The notes below the pieces were generated by a model. The model made no database searches. It worked only from the letters and a program-made list of their open reading frames with translations, and was not told where the DNA came from. A stretch of DNA of 64,000 nt from Pipra filicauda (taxonomy: Eukaryota; Chordata; Aves; Passeriformes; Pipridae): the NCBI RefSeq assembly GCF_003945595.2, contig NW_024104118.1, forward strand, positions 744,001-808,000. The letters run 5' to 3'. Both the position numbers and the translations under genes were made by a program. Positions 25,330 through 36,703 of this stretch are shown here, piece by piece; within the stretch, counting starts at the first letter, position 1; every line of letters starts with the position of its first letter.

Positions 25330-25630
25330 CTGTTGTTTTTATCTAATCCATTTTATTGCTGAATGAAACAATAACAGCAAATACAGGCCCTGAAGACAAG
25401 CCATAAATAATGCAAAAATCAAACAAGTGAGAAAGGGGGAAAGAGAAAAAGAAATTATACATGTAAAACCAGCCCAGAGAAAGCCAGGCTGGGAAGAGGA
25501 ATCTTCTCTCTGTGTTTGCCATCGCTCATGCTTTCTTTGCCTCCCTTTTTTCTCCACTTCTCTCTCTCTGGAAATTCCTGCGGCACTAAATTTGTGATTA
25601 TGTGAACAAAACTTAATAATAACTGGGAGG
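25330..25630. promoter_or_regulatory. LINGO1: AT-rich block in LINGO1 intron 1
   Basis: A/T-rich, purine-biased sequence with ATAAATAATGCAAAAATC and AATTATACATG words, ending at the GA-rich tract. A regulatory role is possible. No exon or repeat family is recognised. Confidence 0.2.
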
Positions 25631-25654
25631 GGGAGAGAGAGAAAGAGAGAGACC
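25624..25654. repeat. GA-rich purine tract in LINGO1 intron 1
   Basis: All-purine stretch of GGGAGGGG followed by GAGAGA units, with one AAA interruption. Confidence 0.8.
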
Positions 25655-28600
25655 TGGCTTGTGGGAAGGAGTGGATGGAGAGAACTGGGGCTTCCATCTC
25701 TTGCAGTGCCTTGAGACACAGCCACACTCCTGTGTGAGCCTGGCACCCCCCTCTGCCCTGTGTCCCCACGGGATATGGAGCGAGGACAGCTCTGCTGATG
25801 CCACGGGCACTTGCGGGGCCGGGTGCCCTGGCAGCATGGCACACACATTGCCCTACTGCCCAGTGCTGCTTGTCCCACCAGTGGGAGATCCCAGAGCCAT
25901 CTCTGCTGGTCTGGGCTGCACTCAGCCTCTCTCAAAGGCTTCCAAGGCCGCTTATTTTAGGCAACAGTATAAAAATATCAGGGCGGGTCCTAAAGGGAGG
26001 TAAATCAACAGGTTTCCCTGAGGTCAGCAAAGCTGACACTGTATGTCCTTTGAAGTTGTCTTGCCACTGTCCCAAAGGTTTCCAGGGGAAGACACAGTGC
26101 TCTGGAGCAGCCCTTGTACTTGGTGTCCTGTGTTGGTTGTAGGGGCGTTCAGGGGATGTGGCCTGGAAAGCCAAGTTGTGCTGTAAGTACAGTCTGAGCT
26201 TCAGTTAAACGTAAGGAATGTGACCGGCCCCTGGGTTTGCTTTTCCTTTGCCTTTGGGACTTTGATCTGGGGGTTCCACCCTTGAGCAGTGGCAGGGATG
26301 CGGTAGGGACAGAGGGGCTTGGACTGGTGGCAATTAGAGGGGTCACATCCCAAAGCCTCAGCACTGTCCCCTGATGGCTTGTGGGACCAGGCTGTTGGGC
26401 TGGTTTGGCATTTGCTGTCCTGCTTAGGCAGCCCTGGGTGAAAGAGGGCAGGAGGCACTGGGGGGTTCCCACATCTCTGCTTCTGGTCCTGGCTTTCTGC
26501 TGCTGGAGTTGATGGTGCCCCTGCCCTGGGCACTGAGCAGAGCTCTGGGGAGCTGCAGAGCCATGGGACGCCTTTGGGCAGAGGCTGGTGGCTGGAGGGG
26601 AAGGGCTGGAAGCAGTGGGAGGGTGCAGTTTGCCCTTCCTGGTGCCCCCAGGTGTGGTTTGTGGGTGGGCAGGAGCAGTGTCTCAGCCTGGCAGAGCCAG
26701 GACACTGGCACTGGCCACAGCCCAGGGACCATCTGCGGGGGCTGGAGCCTGGGCTGGGGGAGCGGGAAGCCCCTGTCACCAGACCAGCCATCAAGGCAAG
26801 CCCATACAGCGATGCCATCTGCTCCTGACCCGGAGAAGGGGCACTCTGGCAGTGCAGTGACTTTGTAGCAGCCGCTTTTGTGCCATGTCAGGTGGTGTCC
26901 TGGCCTGACACTGGCACGGGGTCCAGCACAGGCTCCGTGCAGCTGGGCTCTGGCTGATTCAGCAGCACCGTGGCAGCACGGGGGCATGCAGAGCTCCCGG
27001 GCAGGACAGCCTGCCTGGGCTGTGCCAGCCCCAAACCCACTGCTGCTGCCCAGGTAGGGCCCTCTGCAGGGCCCTCACTGGTGCTGGGACTGCTTGGGGT
27101 GCTTCAAGGCAGCTCAAGGAAGCACAGGAGGCATTTGGGTCATGGGCACATCAGGGCAAAGCACAGGAGATGCCTTTGCAATGTCATTGTGATCTGGTGG
27201 CTCCCCCAGCAGACACTCATTGGACTTTCTTTCACCTCTTCAATGCAAGTGTTTCCATAGCCCTAAGAAGAGCCTGGTGGTTTTCCATCCCCTTTTCTCA
27301 CCTTTCTCACAGACAGGGAAGAAGAACCATCTAGAGACCCTCATGCTATGCTGGAGCCTCCTTTACCCAATGCTCACTGATCAGAGTGCCTGCTGAGCTG
27401 GGTTCCTTCAGTGAGCACCTAAAACATCCTGGGGACCCAGCCCACATCCACAGAGATGGGAATCCCAAGGAAATTTGCTGAAATAAAGAAAGAAAAAGGA
27501 GGAGCCCCATTCAACTAGCTGGTGCATGTCCTCCCCAGCACCCACCAGTCTCCAGCTCTCTCCTGCTGATCCAGCCCTAAAAATCTCTGGTGCTGGAGTC
27601 CCAAGGCCAATCCATGGGAGCTATTCCCCTGGCAAACACAACTCTCCTGCTCTCTGGCTCACAAGCAGGAAAAAAAGAGCCTCCTCAAGGCTCACCTGAC
27701 CTGGGAAGCACTGAACCATCCCCTGGCCGTGGCTGTGGCAGCAGTGGCCAGTCCATGTCCCAGCCACCTCTGCCCACGAGTAGGGGAGGAGCATGGCTGG
27801 CCATGAGCCCCAGCTCCACACTGTGCTGCACCCTCATCCTCCTCGTTTATCTCGTGCTGGCTCAGGGCTTTACACCACCGGCATCCACAACTGCCTTCAC
27901 AATTACTTATTGATCCCTTGTCAGGATGATTTCTTTGCTGATGGGGCGCTGAAGCATGTGCAGCAAGAGAGAAGAGATGTTCAAAACGAAGGAGCAAAGG
28001 TGTGAGGAGGGTGAGCAGCTCTTGCACAGATGTGATCACAGCAAGAAACAGCAAAAACTGTCCTGAGCTTCAGCATCCTGCAGAGACAACTGGGATCTCC
28101 TTTCCATTGATTCAATAACTCGCCTGCTGAGCCTGAAAGCCACTCTCCATGTTGCCTCTGGGCCTCTGCCAGTTGCCCCCCTGCTGTACATATCAGTCCC
28201 TGCATGGGATCAGGGAGATCCACAGCCCAGAGCTAAACCAGTGGACAGCTGGGCCAAAGATTCCCTTTTACAGCATCCCAGCCCCTCAGCCCATGTTAGA
28301 GCCCTTCTCCTCACCTGGGCATCCCCTTCCTTTTTTTCCTGCTCTTCTTTCCCTTTGGCTTGGTGCCTCCCTGACTTACTGTGGTGCTGGGGACACCATG
28401 CTTTGGATGGCAGAGCCTGTTTCCATGAGGAAATGCCTTTGCAGGGCAGTCCCATGGGCCAGCCATGTCTGGGATGTGGTGCCAGCCGGGCAGTGTCAGT
28501 GCCGGAAGGGGATTTGCATCTTCAATATTTCTTCATGCTCCTTTCCAGCCTCAAAGCAACTGCCAGAACAGATCAGGTTGCAGCACACCTATTCCAGGCT

Positions 28601-29224
28601 CCTGCCTCAGAGCAGCTGAAAGCAGATACTTCAAGAGGCTGAGCAAGAGCTCCCAGCTAGAGAGCTATGCCTTCCTGTGGGCGAGGGGAGCAGTGAGCCT
28701 GGGCAGCTGGTGGGGCTGGGGGTGGTCTCCTCTCTGGCTTACCAGCCATGGTTCTCTGCCTTGCACAACTTGCTCGTGTGTCTCCACCACCCTGAGAGGT
28801 CCTTCTCATCTTCTGCCTGTTTCTCCCCCATTCTTTCACCCTCCTGTGCTGCTTCTGGAGCATTTGGGGACAGGCCAGGACACAGGACAGCCCTCTGCAC
28901 TGTGGCAGTGTTTTCATGCCCCACCAGCCAGCCCTGGCAGCGTTCAGGGCTCACTTTATGCTCTCCCTCTTTGGTTTCTTCTCACCCAGATGGAGCAGAG
29001 TAATCCCAGGATCTGCCTGATGGTCCTACCCATTGCTGCCCATGCCTGGGCAGTCGGGAAAAGGGCAGATACTGCCAATGCCTGCACTCAGGGGACTGGG
29101 TGGGAAAAGAGGAGGAGGTGGAGCAGATGGGATGAGGAGAAGGGGGAGACAAATAAAAAAGGGCCCATAAATGTGCGCTGGACACAGGGGAATGATGGAG
29201 AGAGGAGGAAATGGGCATGAACGT

Positions 29225-29420
29225 GTTTGGCAAATTAAAGCTGCTCCCTTTGTTTTGCCGCTTTGCAGATAGCTACAGGAACACTTAGTGCAGAGCCCGG
29301 GGTCTGGATAAGAAACTCTTTTAGCAGCAGGAAAGGTTGTTAAATATTTATTTGTAAACCTGGAGTCTTTATCTCTAAAACGTAGTCGAGTTCAATAAAA
29401 TTTGATTTAGCTGCAGCAGC
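29225..29420. promoter_or_regulatory. LINGO1: AT-rich island in LINGO1 intron 1 (candidate enhancer)
   Basis: Contains AAATTAAAGCTGC, TTAAATATTTATTTGTAAAC, CTTTATCTCTAAAACG and CAATAAAATTTGATTTAGC in a low-CpG block flanked by GC-rich sequence. Confidence 0.3.
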
Positions 29421-30769
29421 GTAGAGGAGATGAGAGCATGGACTCTGAGAGTTGTGTGTCATTGGCTTTGTATGAAGCCATCAGGGCAGAGATGGGGGTG
29501 AGCCCATGGCTGGACCCACACCTACACCGTAGCCCAGTGGGGATGCCCAGCACTGCTGGGGTCTGGCTCACTCCTGTGTGGAGCTGGGAGCACCAGGTCA
29601 GCTCCTGCAGGGATGGACGGGGTGGGGACACTGAGCCCCCAGAACACTGCAGGCTTCCCCCCTCCCTGCTGGGATATGGCTCGCTTTGTCCTAAATTGCC
29701 TGTTGTCGCTCGATGCTCTCAGAAGCATCTGGTTCAAGGGTGAACATCTCCTGCACTGTAATTTATGGCTGCCAGGTGGGCTTAGAGCTGACTCAGGCAT
29801 TTTTACCGCTCACTTGCTGTCAGTGCAGCAGATCGCTCAGTGCCAGGGAGCACCGACCCTGCTCCGAGGGCGGTGAGCAGGGGACAGCCCAGGGACAGCG
29901 GTGACAGTGGTGGGCATGGCCAGGCAGCTGCCCAGCCCTTGGGGCATCCTCAGGAGCACACCCAGGGGCAAAGCCTGGGCTCCCTTTTGGGTCATCACCC
30001 AGTTTTGGTTTTCCCGGGGCCGTTCCTCCCACACCAGGGCAGCCTGTGCCTCACAAGGGAGCGAACCCCACCCATGTCAGTGCTCCAGCCCAGCCCCGGG
30101 CTGCATTTCCAGGCACGGGCCCAGAATAGTATCTTTCCTCCCAGTGCTGAGCCCAGTCAGAGACACTCAGCAGGTCCTGCTGTATTTAGCACCAAGGCAG
30201 TGCACTCCAGTGCGTCCATCTGCGCCTCTTGGCTGAGTCCAGCACCTTCCTGGGGGAAGGGACTGTACTTTGGAGCCCTCAGCCCTGGGCAGCAGGTGGT
30301 GAAGACAAGGGTCAGTGGCTGCCATGGCTCTGAGCATGAGTTCTGTGCTGGGTTTGCTCGTTGCCCAAAGGCAGTGAGTCTGGCAGCTGCTGCTTTTTTT
30401 ATCGATTCTTTTTTTGTGTGTGAGGAAGGAGAGCCGTGCTCGTGCCAGAGGGCTGCAGCTCTCCCAGGCTGGGCTGTGCATCACGGTCACGGCCTGCTCC
30501 TGCCTGGCAGCTCGTGCTGGGGCCACGGCTGGCACCCTGGAGGGGTGCTTGGACATGTTTCAGGGGCCTCCTCAGAGTAACTGGGAGGGGTTTGTGGAAA
30601 GCCCTTCTTGCAGGTGGCAACTGGGGGGGGCCACTACCACCTCTCCCCCAGTGACACCAAGCCCTGTCCCCAAGCCCTTCAAGGCAGCTGCAGCCCCCAC
30701 CTACAGCCCCAGTGCAGGAGGCTGTAAAGGCACACATGGGCTGTTGACCCACAGCTCACATAAAAATCA

Positions 30770-31030
30770 CACTTTCAGTCATTTTTAGAAGGGCATCTCT
30801 TAATATCCACCTCACCTTGAGGCACAACTATTCCTCTCCAAATCAGGCAGAGGTAAATGGGAACCAGAAGTGATTTAAAGCTCATCTTAGCTCAGAATTT
30901 TCCGGCTTATTTATTGTCTTTCTCCCAGAGCTCTTCTGTGACTCTGGCTATTAAGATTACGGATGTTTTTGTCGGGGATTGTATTTATCACGGATTTAAA
31001 TTTAGCTGAGAACTAATAACATGTGAGGTG
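30770..31030. promoter_or_regulatory. LINGO1: AT-rich island in LINGO1 intron 1 (candidate enhancer)
   Basis: Contains CTTATTTATTGTC, GGCTATTAAGATTACGG, GTATTTATCACGG and ATTTAAATTTAGC, about 2.4 kb before the coding exon. No repeat signature is seen. Confidence 0.3.
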
Positions 31031-33418
31031 TGTCTAGACTTTAATTCTGCGCAGTCGGGCTGTGCTCCTCGGTAACACCTCACAGATTCTGCTTCCTTCA
31101 TCCATCGCCTCTTTGCTTATGTTGTACTCATCAACACCGCACAGCCTGGGCTCTGCCGAGGCCAGAGCGGGGATGACAGCAATGAACCAAAGGTGCCGGA
31201 GGGGCGATCCCCTTCCTGCTGGTGGAGAGACAGGATTGGGCCCAGGGGAGCTTGGGATGCAAGATCTGTGGCAGAATTCAGCTCTCCCCCTTCCCCATGC
31301 CCAGCGGGGACCAGCACATAGTGGCACGTGCAGGCAGAGCAGAGGTTTTGGCCCAGCACACAGCCAAATAAGGCCAGTGCCTGGCACACTAATGAGCTGA
31401 GTGGTTTCAGCCCTGCTATAATTAAGCCCCTCAGACTGTATTTTGTTTTGCACGCCGTGTTTTGCTGTCTTTGATGGCTCTCTCACCACGGCTGCGAGGA
31501 ATTGGTTTCTGAGGAACACAGGCTGATGGAGGCTGCGGGAGCCAGGGCACGTTTACAAGCGGGTGGAAGAGCAGTGCCCTGAGAAGCTCCTGGCCACAGG
31601 GAGAGGAGGCCCAGGGACCCCCTGGCAGCTCAGCCCCAGCTGGGGCTGCAGCACGAGGCCAGGGAGCAAATCCATGTGCCAACCAGGGTGCCATCCTGGC
31701 TCCATGGCACCTGCACATCCCCACAGCGGGCCCTGGCCCCAACCCCACCCCAGTGGCATTTCGACAGTAGCAGCAGCCCCACTTGTCTCTGTACAGCTGC
31801 CCAGCACCGGGGAGGTGATGACATGGGAGATGATGGATTGTAAGTACACAGCAAATGACTCTTTGCAGCCTGGCCCAGACCCAAGCAATCCCACTGAAAA
31901 TGTTTCCACCGGACTGGGACGTGCTGGCCTGGGGCCAGCAGGAGGGACCTCGGCACCACTGCCAGGGGAGATGGTGGGATCAGCTCCCACCCCTGCACCT
32001 CTTCACTTTGCAGGTGATGTGCTCAGTGTGGTCCCAAGTGAGCAGCCCCACTGCAGAGAGAGAGGGGAAAAGGGATGGAGTAGGAGAGCGAACTGGGAGG
32101 AAACCACAGAGGGTTTCTGTGGAGACTCCAGGTCCTCACAGCCCATTGTGCCAAGGCTGGTGTTTCCCAGATGGTGCTGGTGGACATTTTTATGGCCAGT
32201 CCATCATCTTCCATCCTTGCATTGTGCAAAGAAATTTTGAATAATTTTTGGGGAACAAAAGTTATCCTTGGGTCATATATCTGTATGAAATGCTGAATAT
32301 GAGCAGATGCAATAACAGGAATGCACAGAACGTGTACCAACCCCATAAATAGTGCTGAGCAGGGAAAGTAATGTACAGGATATACAGTGATGGATACAAA
32401 TGGAGCCAGTGGAAGTAATGGATTGGGTGTGTTCAGCGATAGCCATAAATAGCATTAGTGGGAGCAGTGCAGAGAGTAACATAACAATAGATATAAACAT
32501 GGGCTGGAGTAGTCTTAGATCTAATATAGAATATTAATGTGATTTGATTCCTCACAATAGCTTGAATAAGGAAATAAATGCAACAGAGGCAGCATGACAG
32601 GGAGTGTCTGGTTCTGCCTGCCAGTGGGCTGGGAGGGCTCTGGGCTGGGGCACAATCCAGACCATGAACTCCCCAGGGAGGTCTCCCAGCCCTCCCCAGG
32701 GATGGCAGCAGGAGGCTGGGTCTTTCCCAGCTGAGACCAGGCAGTCTCCCCATGCCCTGCAGCCCCCCTGGACCTGAGTTCAGGCTCCAGTGCACTCTGT
32801 AGACAGTGTCTGACCAGTTGCTGTGTCTCAGGGGGGATGGTGTGGGTCTGCCCTTGCAGCCTGGCACGGTAGGAGGCAAGGGACTGGCCCTGAGGGCACA
32901 CATGGAGAGCGGCTGCTCTGCCCATGGGGGAGCACAGAGGAAGGGGGTGAGTGCCCACGGAGGAGTCGCCATGGCCGACCCCAAGTGGGGTTCCCCCAGA
33001 TGTTCGATCCCGTGCTCAGCTACTCTGTGTTTGCAAAGCAGCCTTTATATTCAGGCTCCATCTACAGGGAACGGAATAATTTCAAGAGCTTAAAATAGGA
33101 TGTAGATAGATGTGTTTCATATTAAATTATTTTTTTTAAGAAGCCAAGGAAGCTGTCTGACACAGATTCCTCAAGGCTTTCCACTCAAAAGTCTGTGCAC
33201 GTTCAATCAGCAAGTGGAAAGTCGGGGGGTGGGGAGGAGAGATGGTCTTGTAGCCAAAGGGCTGCATTTCAGCTGGAAAATTAGAACCTCTGCTCTGCAT
33301 TGGCCATGCCTTTCCCCTTACTGTCATCTCTGCCAGGACAGTAAAACCTTTCGCTGTGGCTGTGCCCATCTTTTGCTCATGTCCCCCTCGCTGTTTCTCT
33401 CCCCCCTGTTACCTGCAG

Positions 33419-35272
33419 GTGAGAGATAGGATGGTAGCTGGGGAGGCGAGTATGCGCAGCCCAATCCTGGCCTGCTGGCAGCCGATTCTCCTCCTGATGC
33501 TGGGATCCATCCTGTCCGGCTCCGCCACGGGCTGCCCGCCGCGCTGCGAGTGCTCTGCCCAGGAGCGCGCTGTCCTGTGCCACCGGAAGCGGTTCATGGT
33601 TGTGCCAGAAGGGATCCCGACTGAGACCAGGCTGCTGGACTTGGGCAAGAACCGCATCAAGACACTCAACCAGGATGAATTTGCCAACTACCCTCACCTG
33701 GAGGAGCTAGAGCTAAACGAGAACATTATCAGTGCCATTGAACCTGGGGCTTTCAACAACCTCTTCAACCTCAGGACGCTGGGGCTCAGGAGTAACAGAC
33801 TCAAGCTGATCCCCTTGGGGGTGTTTACTGGACTCAGCAACCTTACCAAGCTAGACATTAGTGAGAACAAAATTGTGATCCTCCTAGACTACATGTTCCA
33901 GGACTTGTACAACCTGAAGTCTTTGGAGGTGGGGGACAACGACCTTGTCTACATCTCCCACCGGGCCTTCAGTGGCCTCAACAGCCTGGAGCAGCTGACC
34001 CTGGAGAAATGCAACCTAACCTCCATCCCCACGGAGGCACTGTCTCACCTTCACGGCTTGATCGTGCTGCGGCTGCGCCATCTGAACATCAACACCATCC
34101 GGGATTACTCATTCAAGAGGCTGTACCGGCTCAAGGTCCTCGAGATCTCACACTGGCCCTACCTGGATACTATGACATCCAACTGCCTCTACGGGTTGAA
34201 CCTGACCTCCTTGTCCATCACCCACTGCAACCTGACGTCCATCCCGTATGTGTCAGTGAGGCACTTGGTTTACCTCCGATTCCTGAACCTGTCCTACAAT
34301 CCCATCGTCACCATCGAGGGCTCAATGCTCCACGATCTGCTCAGGCTCCAGGAGATCCAGCTGGTGGGAGGGCAGCTCACCACAGTCGAGCCCTTCGCCT
34401 TCCGTGGCCTCAATTACCTGCGCATCCTGAATGTGTCAGGGAACCTGCTGACCACCCTGGAGGAGTCAGCTTTCCATTCGGTGGGCAACCTGGAGACGCT
34501 CATCCTCGACAACAACCCCTTAGCCTGCGACTGTCGGCTGCTCTGGGTTTTCCGGCGGCGATGGAGGTTGAACTTCAACAAGCAGCAGCCCACCTGCTCC
34601 ACCCCTGAGTTTGTCCAGGGCAAGGAGTTCAAAGACTTCCCTGACGTCCTCCTGCCCAACTACTTCACCTGCCGCCGAGCACGGATACGGGACCGCAAAC
34701 CTCAGCAGATCTTCGTGGACGAAGGCCACACGGTTCACTTTGTCTGCCGGGCAGATGGGGACCCGCCGCCCACCATCATGTGGCTCTCCCCCCGGAAGCA
34801 CCTCATCTCTACCAAAACCAACGGGCGGCTCACTGTCTTCCCTGACGGCACGCTGGAGGTGCGCTACGCCCAGATCCAGGACAATGGCACCTACCTATGC
34901 ATCGCCAGCAACGCGGGTGGCAACGACACCATGCTGGCCCACCTGCACGTGCGCAGCTACTCCCCAGACTGGCCCCACCAGCCCAACAAGACCTTTGCAT
35001 TCATCTCCAACCAGCCCAACGAGAGCGATGCCAACAGCACGCGCGCCACCGTGCCTTTCCCCTTTGACATCAAGACTCTCATCATCGCCACCACCATGGG
35101 CTTCATCTCCTTCCTGGGTGTCGTGCTCTTCTGTCTGGTGCTCCTCTTCCTGTGGAGCCGGGGGAAAGGCAACACCAAGCACAATATTGAAATCGAGTAC
35201 GTGCCACGGAAGTCTGACGCGGGCATCAGCTCTGCCGACGCGCCGCGCAAGTTCAATATGAAAATGATTTAG
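33419..35272 (+). CDS. LINGO1: LINGO1, main coding exon (Nogo-receptor co-receptor, LRR and Ig domain membrane protein)
   Basis: The protein is collinear with vertebrate LINGO1 over its whole length. Known role: neuronal and oligodendrocyte surface protein that joins RTN4R and p75NTR or TROY, limiting axon growth and myelination. Numbering from the in-frame ATG at 33431 (613 aa): hydrophobic signal peptide about 10-33; LRR N-cap from Cys35 (CPPRCEC); about twelve LRRs to about 360; LRR C-cap about 362-414 (NPLACDC to FTCRR); one Ig C2 domain with the Cys439/Cys490 pair and the DNGTYLC motif; several N-glycosylation sites; membrane helix about 548-574; about 38-residue tail with [10 protein letters not shown] and the C-terminal NMKMI. 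The exon follows a pyrimidine tract and CAG acceptor ending at 33418. Reading from 33419 gives VRDRM, matching the VSKRM of the long human form, so the 5' end continues into the exon at 18991-18996. The frame is intact, with no stop or frameshift. LINGO2, 3 and 4 are excluded by the near-identity to LINGO1. Confidence 0.97.
   Translation: MRDRMVAGEASMRSPILACWQPILLLMLGSILSGSATGCPPRCECSAQERAVLCHRKRFMVVPEGIPTETRLLDLGKNRIKTLNQDEFANYPHLEELELNENIISAIEPGAFNNLFNLRTLGLRSNRLKLIPLGVFTGLSNLTKLDISENKIVILLDYMFQDLYNLKSLEVGDNDLVYISHRAFSGLNSLEQLTLEKCNLTSIPTEALSHLHGLIVLRLRHLNINTIRDYSFKRLYRLKVLEISHWPYLDTMTSNCLYGLNLTSLSITHCNLTSIPYVSVRHLVYLRFLNLSYNPIVTIEGSMLHDLLRLQEIQLVGGQLTTVEPFAFRGLNYLRILNVSGNLLTTLEESAFHSVGNLETLILDNNPLACDCRLLWVFRRRWRLNFNKQQPTCSTPEFVQGKEFKDFPDVLLPNYFTCRRARIRDRKPQQIFVDEGHTVHFVCRADGDPPPTIMWLSPRKHLISTKTNGRLTVFPDGTLEVRYAQIQDNGTYLCIASNAGGNDTMLAHLHVRSYSPDWPHQPNKTFAFISNQPNESDANSTRATVPFPFDIKTLIIATTMGFISFLGVVLFCLVLLFLWSRGKGNTKHNIEIEYVPRKSDAGISSADAPRKFNMKMI
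33431..33433 (+). promoter_or_regulatory. LINGO1: Internal LINGO1 start codon in a strong Kozak context
   Basis: The ATG is preceded by AGG (A at -3) and followed by G at +4, a better context than the upstream ATG at 18991. Starting here gives the 613-residue form, corresponding to the known 614-residue human isoform. Both forms contain the full signal peptide, so the mature protein should be the same. Confidence 0.7.
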
Positions 35273-35710
35273 CCAGGCAACAATTTGCAAATAATAATGG
35301 TGTTGTTTTGTTGGGTTTTTTTAAAGAAAAAAATGAACAAATAAAAAATAATTAACAAACAGTGCTACAAACATACCGACCTCTCTCCTTCCACCGTGCC
35401 CTCCGCCCCTTGTCCAAACCCACTGCACCCACACTGTCACCACCTCTTTCTCCTCTTCTTCTTCTTTATACCAGGAAAACATTCATCCGATGTCTTCAGG
35501 ACTCCTGTGTTTGTAAGGACTTTGTCTGATGGACTCTAGTGTCAGATATAACTCTGAGAGGGGAAAAACAACAGGGTGGGGGGGAAAAAGAAAGTAAAAA
35601 GAAATAAAATCAATAAAAAGTTACGAACTTTCTTCTGTAACTTTGATTTCAATAATTATGGATTTTTATGAAAACTTGAAATAATAAAAAACCCTATTTC
35701 CTATAGATAG
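35273..35710 (+). other. LINGO1: LINGO1 3' untranslated region
   Basis: From the TAG stop, sequence continues AT-rich with A-runs and GTT repeats, a C/T-rich block at about 35379-35470, then A-rich sequence up to a cluster of AATAAA signals. The 3' end is placed 10-30 bases after the last of these, at about 35700-35715. Longer 3' UTR forms using later signals cannot be excluded. Confidence 0.65.
35603..35688 (+). terminator. LINGO1: LINGO1 polyadenylation signal cluster
   Basis: Exact AATAAA hexamers occur at 35603-35608, 35612-35617 and 35683-35688. An earlier one at 35340-35345, only 70 bases after the stop codon, could serve a short 3' UTR form. Sequence after 35715 returns to GC-rich non-coding DNA, which supports the 35683 signal as the main one. 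Confidence 0.6.
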
Positions 35711-36650
35711 TTGGAATGCAAAATCTTGACTTCTTGATCTGTCCAGTTCTGTACCTGGCAAGCGCTCACTTTCTCACCACAGAGGCACTTCCCAGACGCC
35801 TTGCCAAGAGCAGCCCCAGGCCAGGGTGAGTCTCCCACCAACACTAAATGCACCTCCTGCAGTGTCCTAGGCCCTGCATGGCACCCAGAGGAGTTTTGAC
35901 TTTTCTTCCCAAGGACCAGTTGTGGTTTTATAGCCAGTCCCCTTGCCCGTCCCCAGAACCCGGAGAGCAGGGCTGTGACACTGATGTCCATAAGCAGCAA
36001 TGGAGCAGGGCTGTGTTTTCCAGCCCTTTGTGTTGGGAGAGGGATGCAGAACCAATCACAGGGCAGGTGGCAGCTGGCTGTGCCCGTGGCTTCCAGGCTG
36101 AGAGCCAGCTTTGCCAGGGCAGGGCTGGGGATCTGCTCCTTACATGGGGAGAGGTTTTTCTGCTGGCCTTTACCTGCAGTACCGGGGTGTCTCCTCTCCA
36201 ACAGGGGACAAGCTGGCTCCTGTGCTCTGGACAGCTGTCCCCGTGGGCAGGGAGGCAGCACTTCCATTGGCAGCACCCACCTGGGTGTCTCCAGCACCTG
36301 GTACCCCACGGCCAGAGGAGCTCCAGTGCTGCTCCCCACCTGCCTGCGATGACTCTCGCGGTTGTTTTGGGACCTGATCGCCGGCAGCCAGGCTCTCAAG
36401 CACCCTCAGGCACATCGAAGGGAATTCAGCTTCCAGGCTCACAGGAGACTTTGTCTGAAAAAAAATAAAATTGCATAGGTCAGTAAACGGACACACAGGC
36501 TGAGCCAGACAACAGGCACAGGCTGTAACACACTGTCTGCCCTGGTCTGGCTCCAGTGTGCCCATCACTGTGGGGTCTGGTCATCAGCAGCAACCCACCT
36601 TTGCTCAGCTCTGGGACTTGGATCAGGAGGTCTGGAAGGTCTGTGCTGTC

Positions 36651-36703
36651 TCACAGAACCATAGAATGGGTTGGGTTGGAAGGGACCTCAAAGATCATCT
36701 CAT
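36651..36703 (-). mobile_element. CR1 LINE tail remnant (short)
   Basis: The plus strand reads CACAGAACCATAGAATGGGT and then TTGGAAGGGACCTCAAAGAT, the reverse complement of the terminal CR1 segment. Only about 50 bases can be aligned. It lies less than 1 kb after the LINGO1 3' end. Confidence 0.75.

Larger units (their letters stand above)
18997..33418 (+). other. LINGO1: LINGO1 intron 1 (about 14.4 kb)
   Basis: The intron runs from the donor GTAAGC after 18996 to the acceptor, a C/T-rich tract ending TTACCTGCAG at 33418. It contains no exon that I recognise. It holds the 3' half of the CpG island, a G4-prone minisatellite, two small tandem duplications and several AT-rich islands, listed separately. 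Additional non-coding 5' exons of LINGO1 are known in mammals and could lie here, but nothing in the sequence identifies them. Confidence 0.75.

Noticed and set aside
33356..33418. N-terminal 21-codon extension of the LINGO1 frame
   Set aside because: It translates the intron's pyrimidine tract and acceptor. The exon begins at 33419.
34009..35290. Long alternative frames overlapping the LINGO1 exon (34009-34608 +, 34611-35261 +, 34895-35290 -)
   Set aside because: They are shadows of the conserved coding frame in GC-rich DNA. The LINGO1 frame explains the sequence fully.
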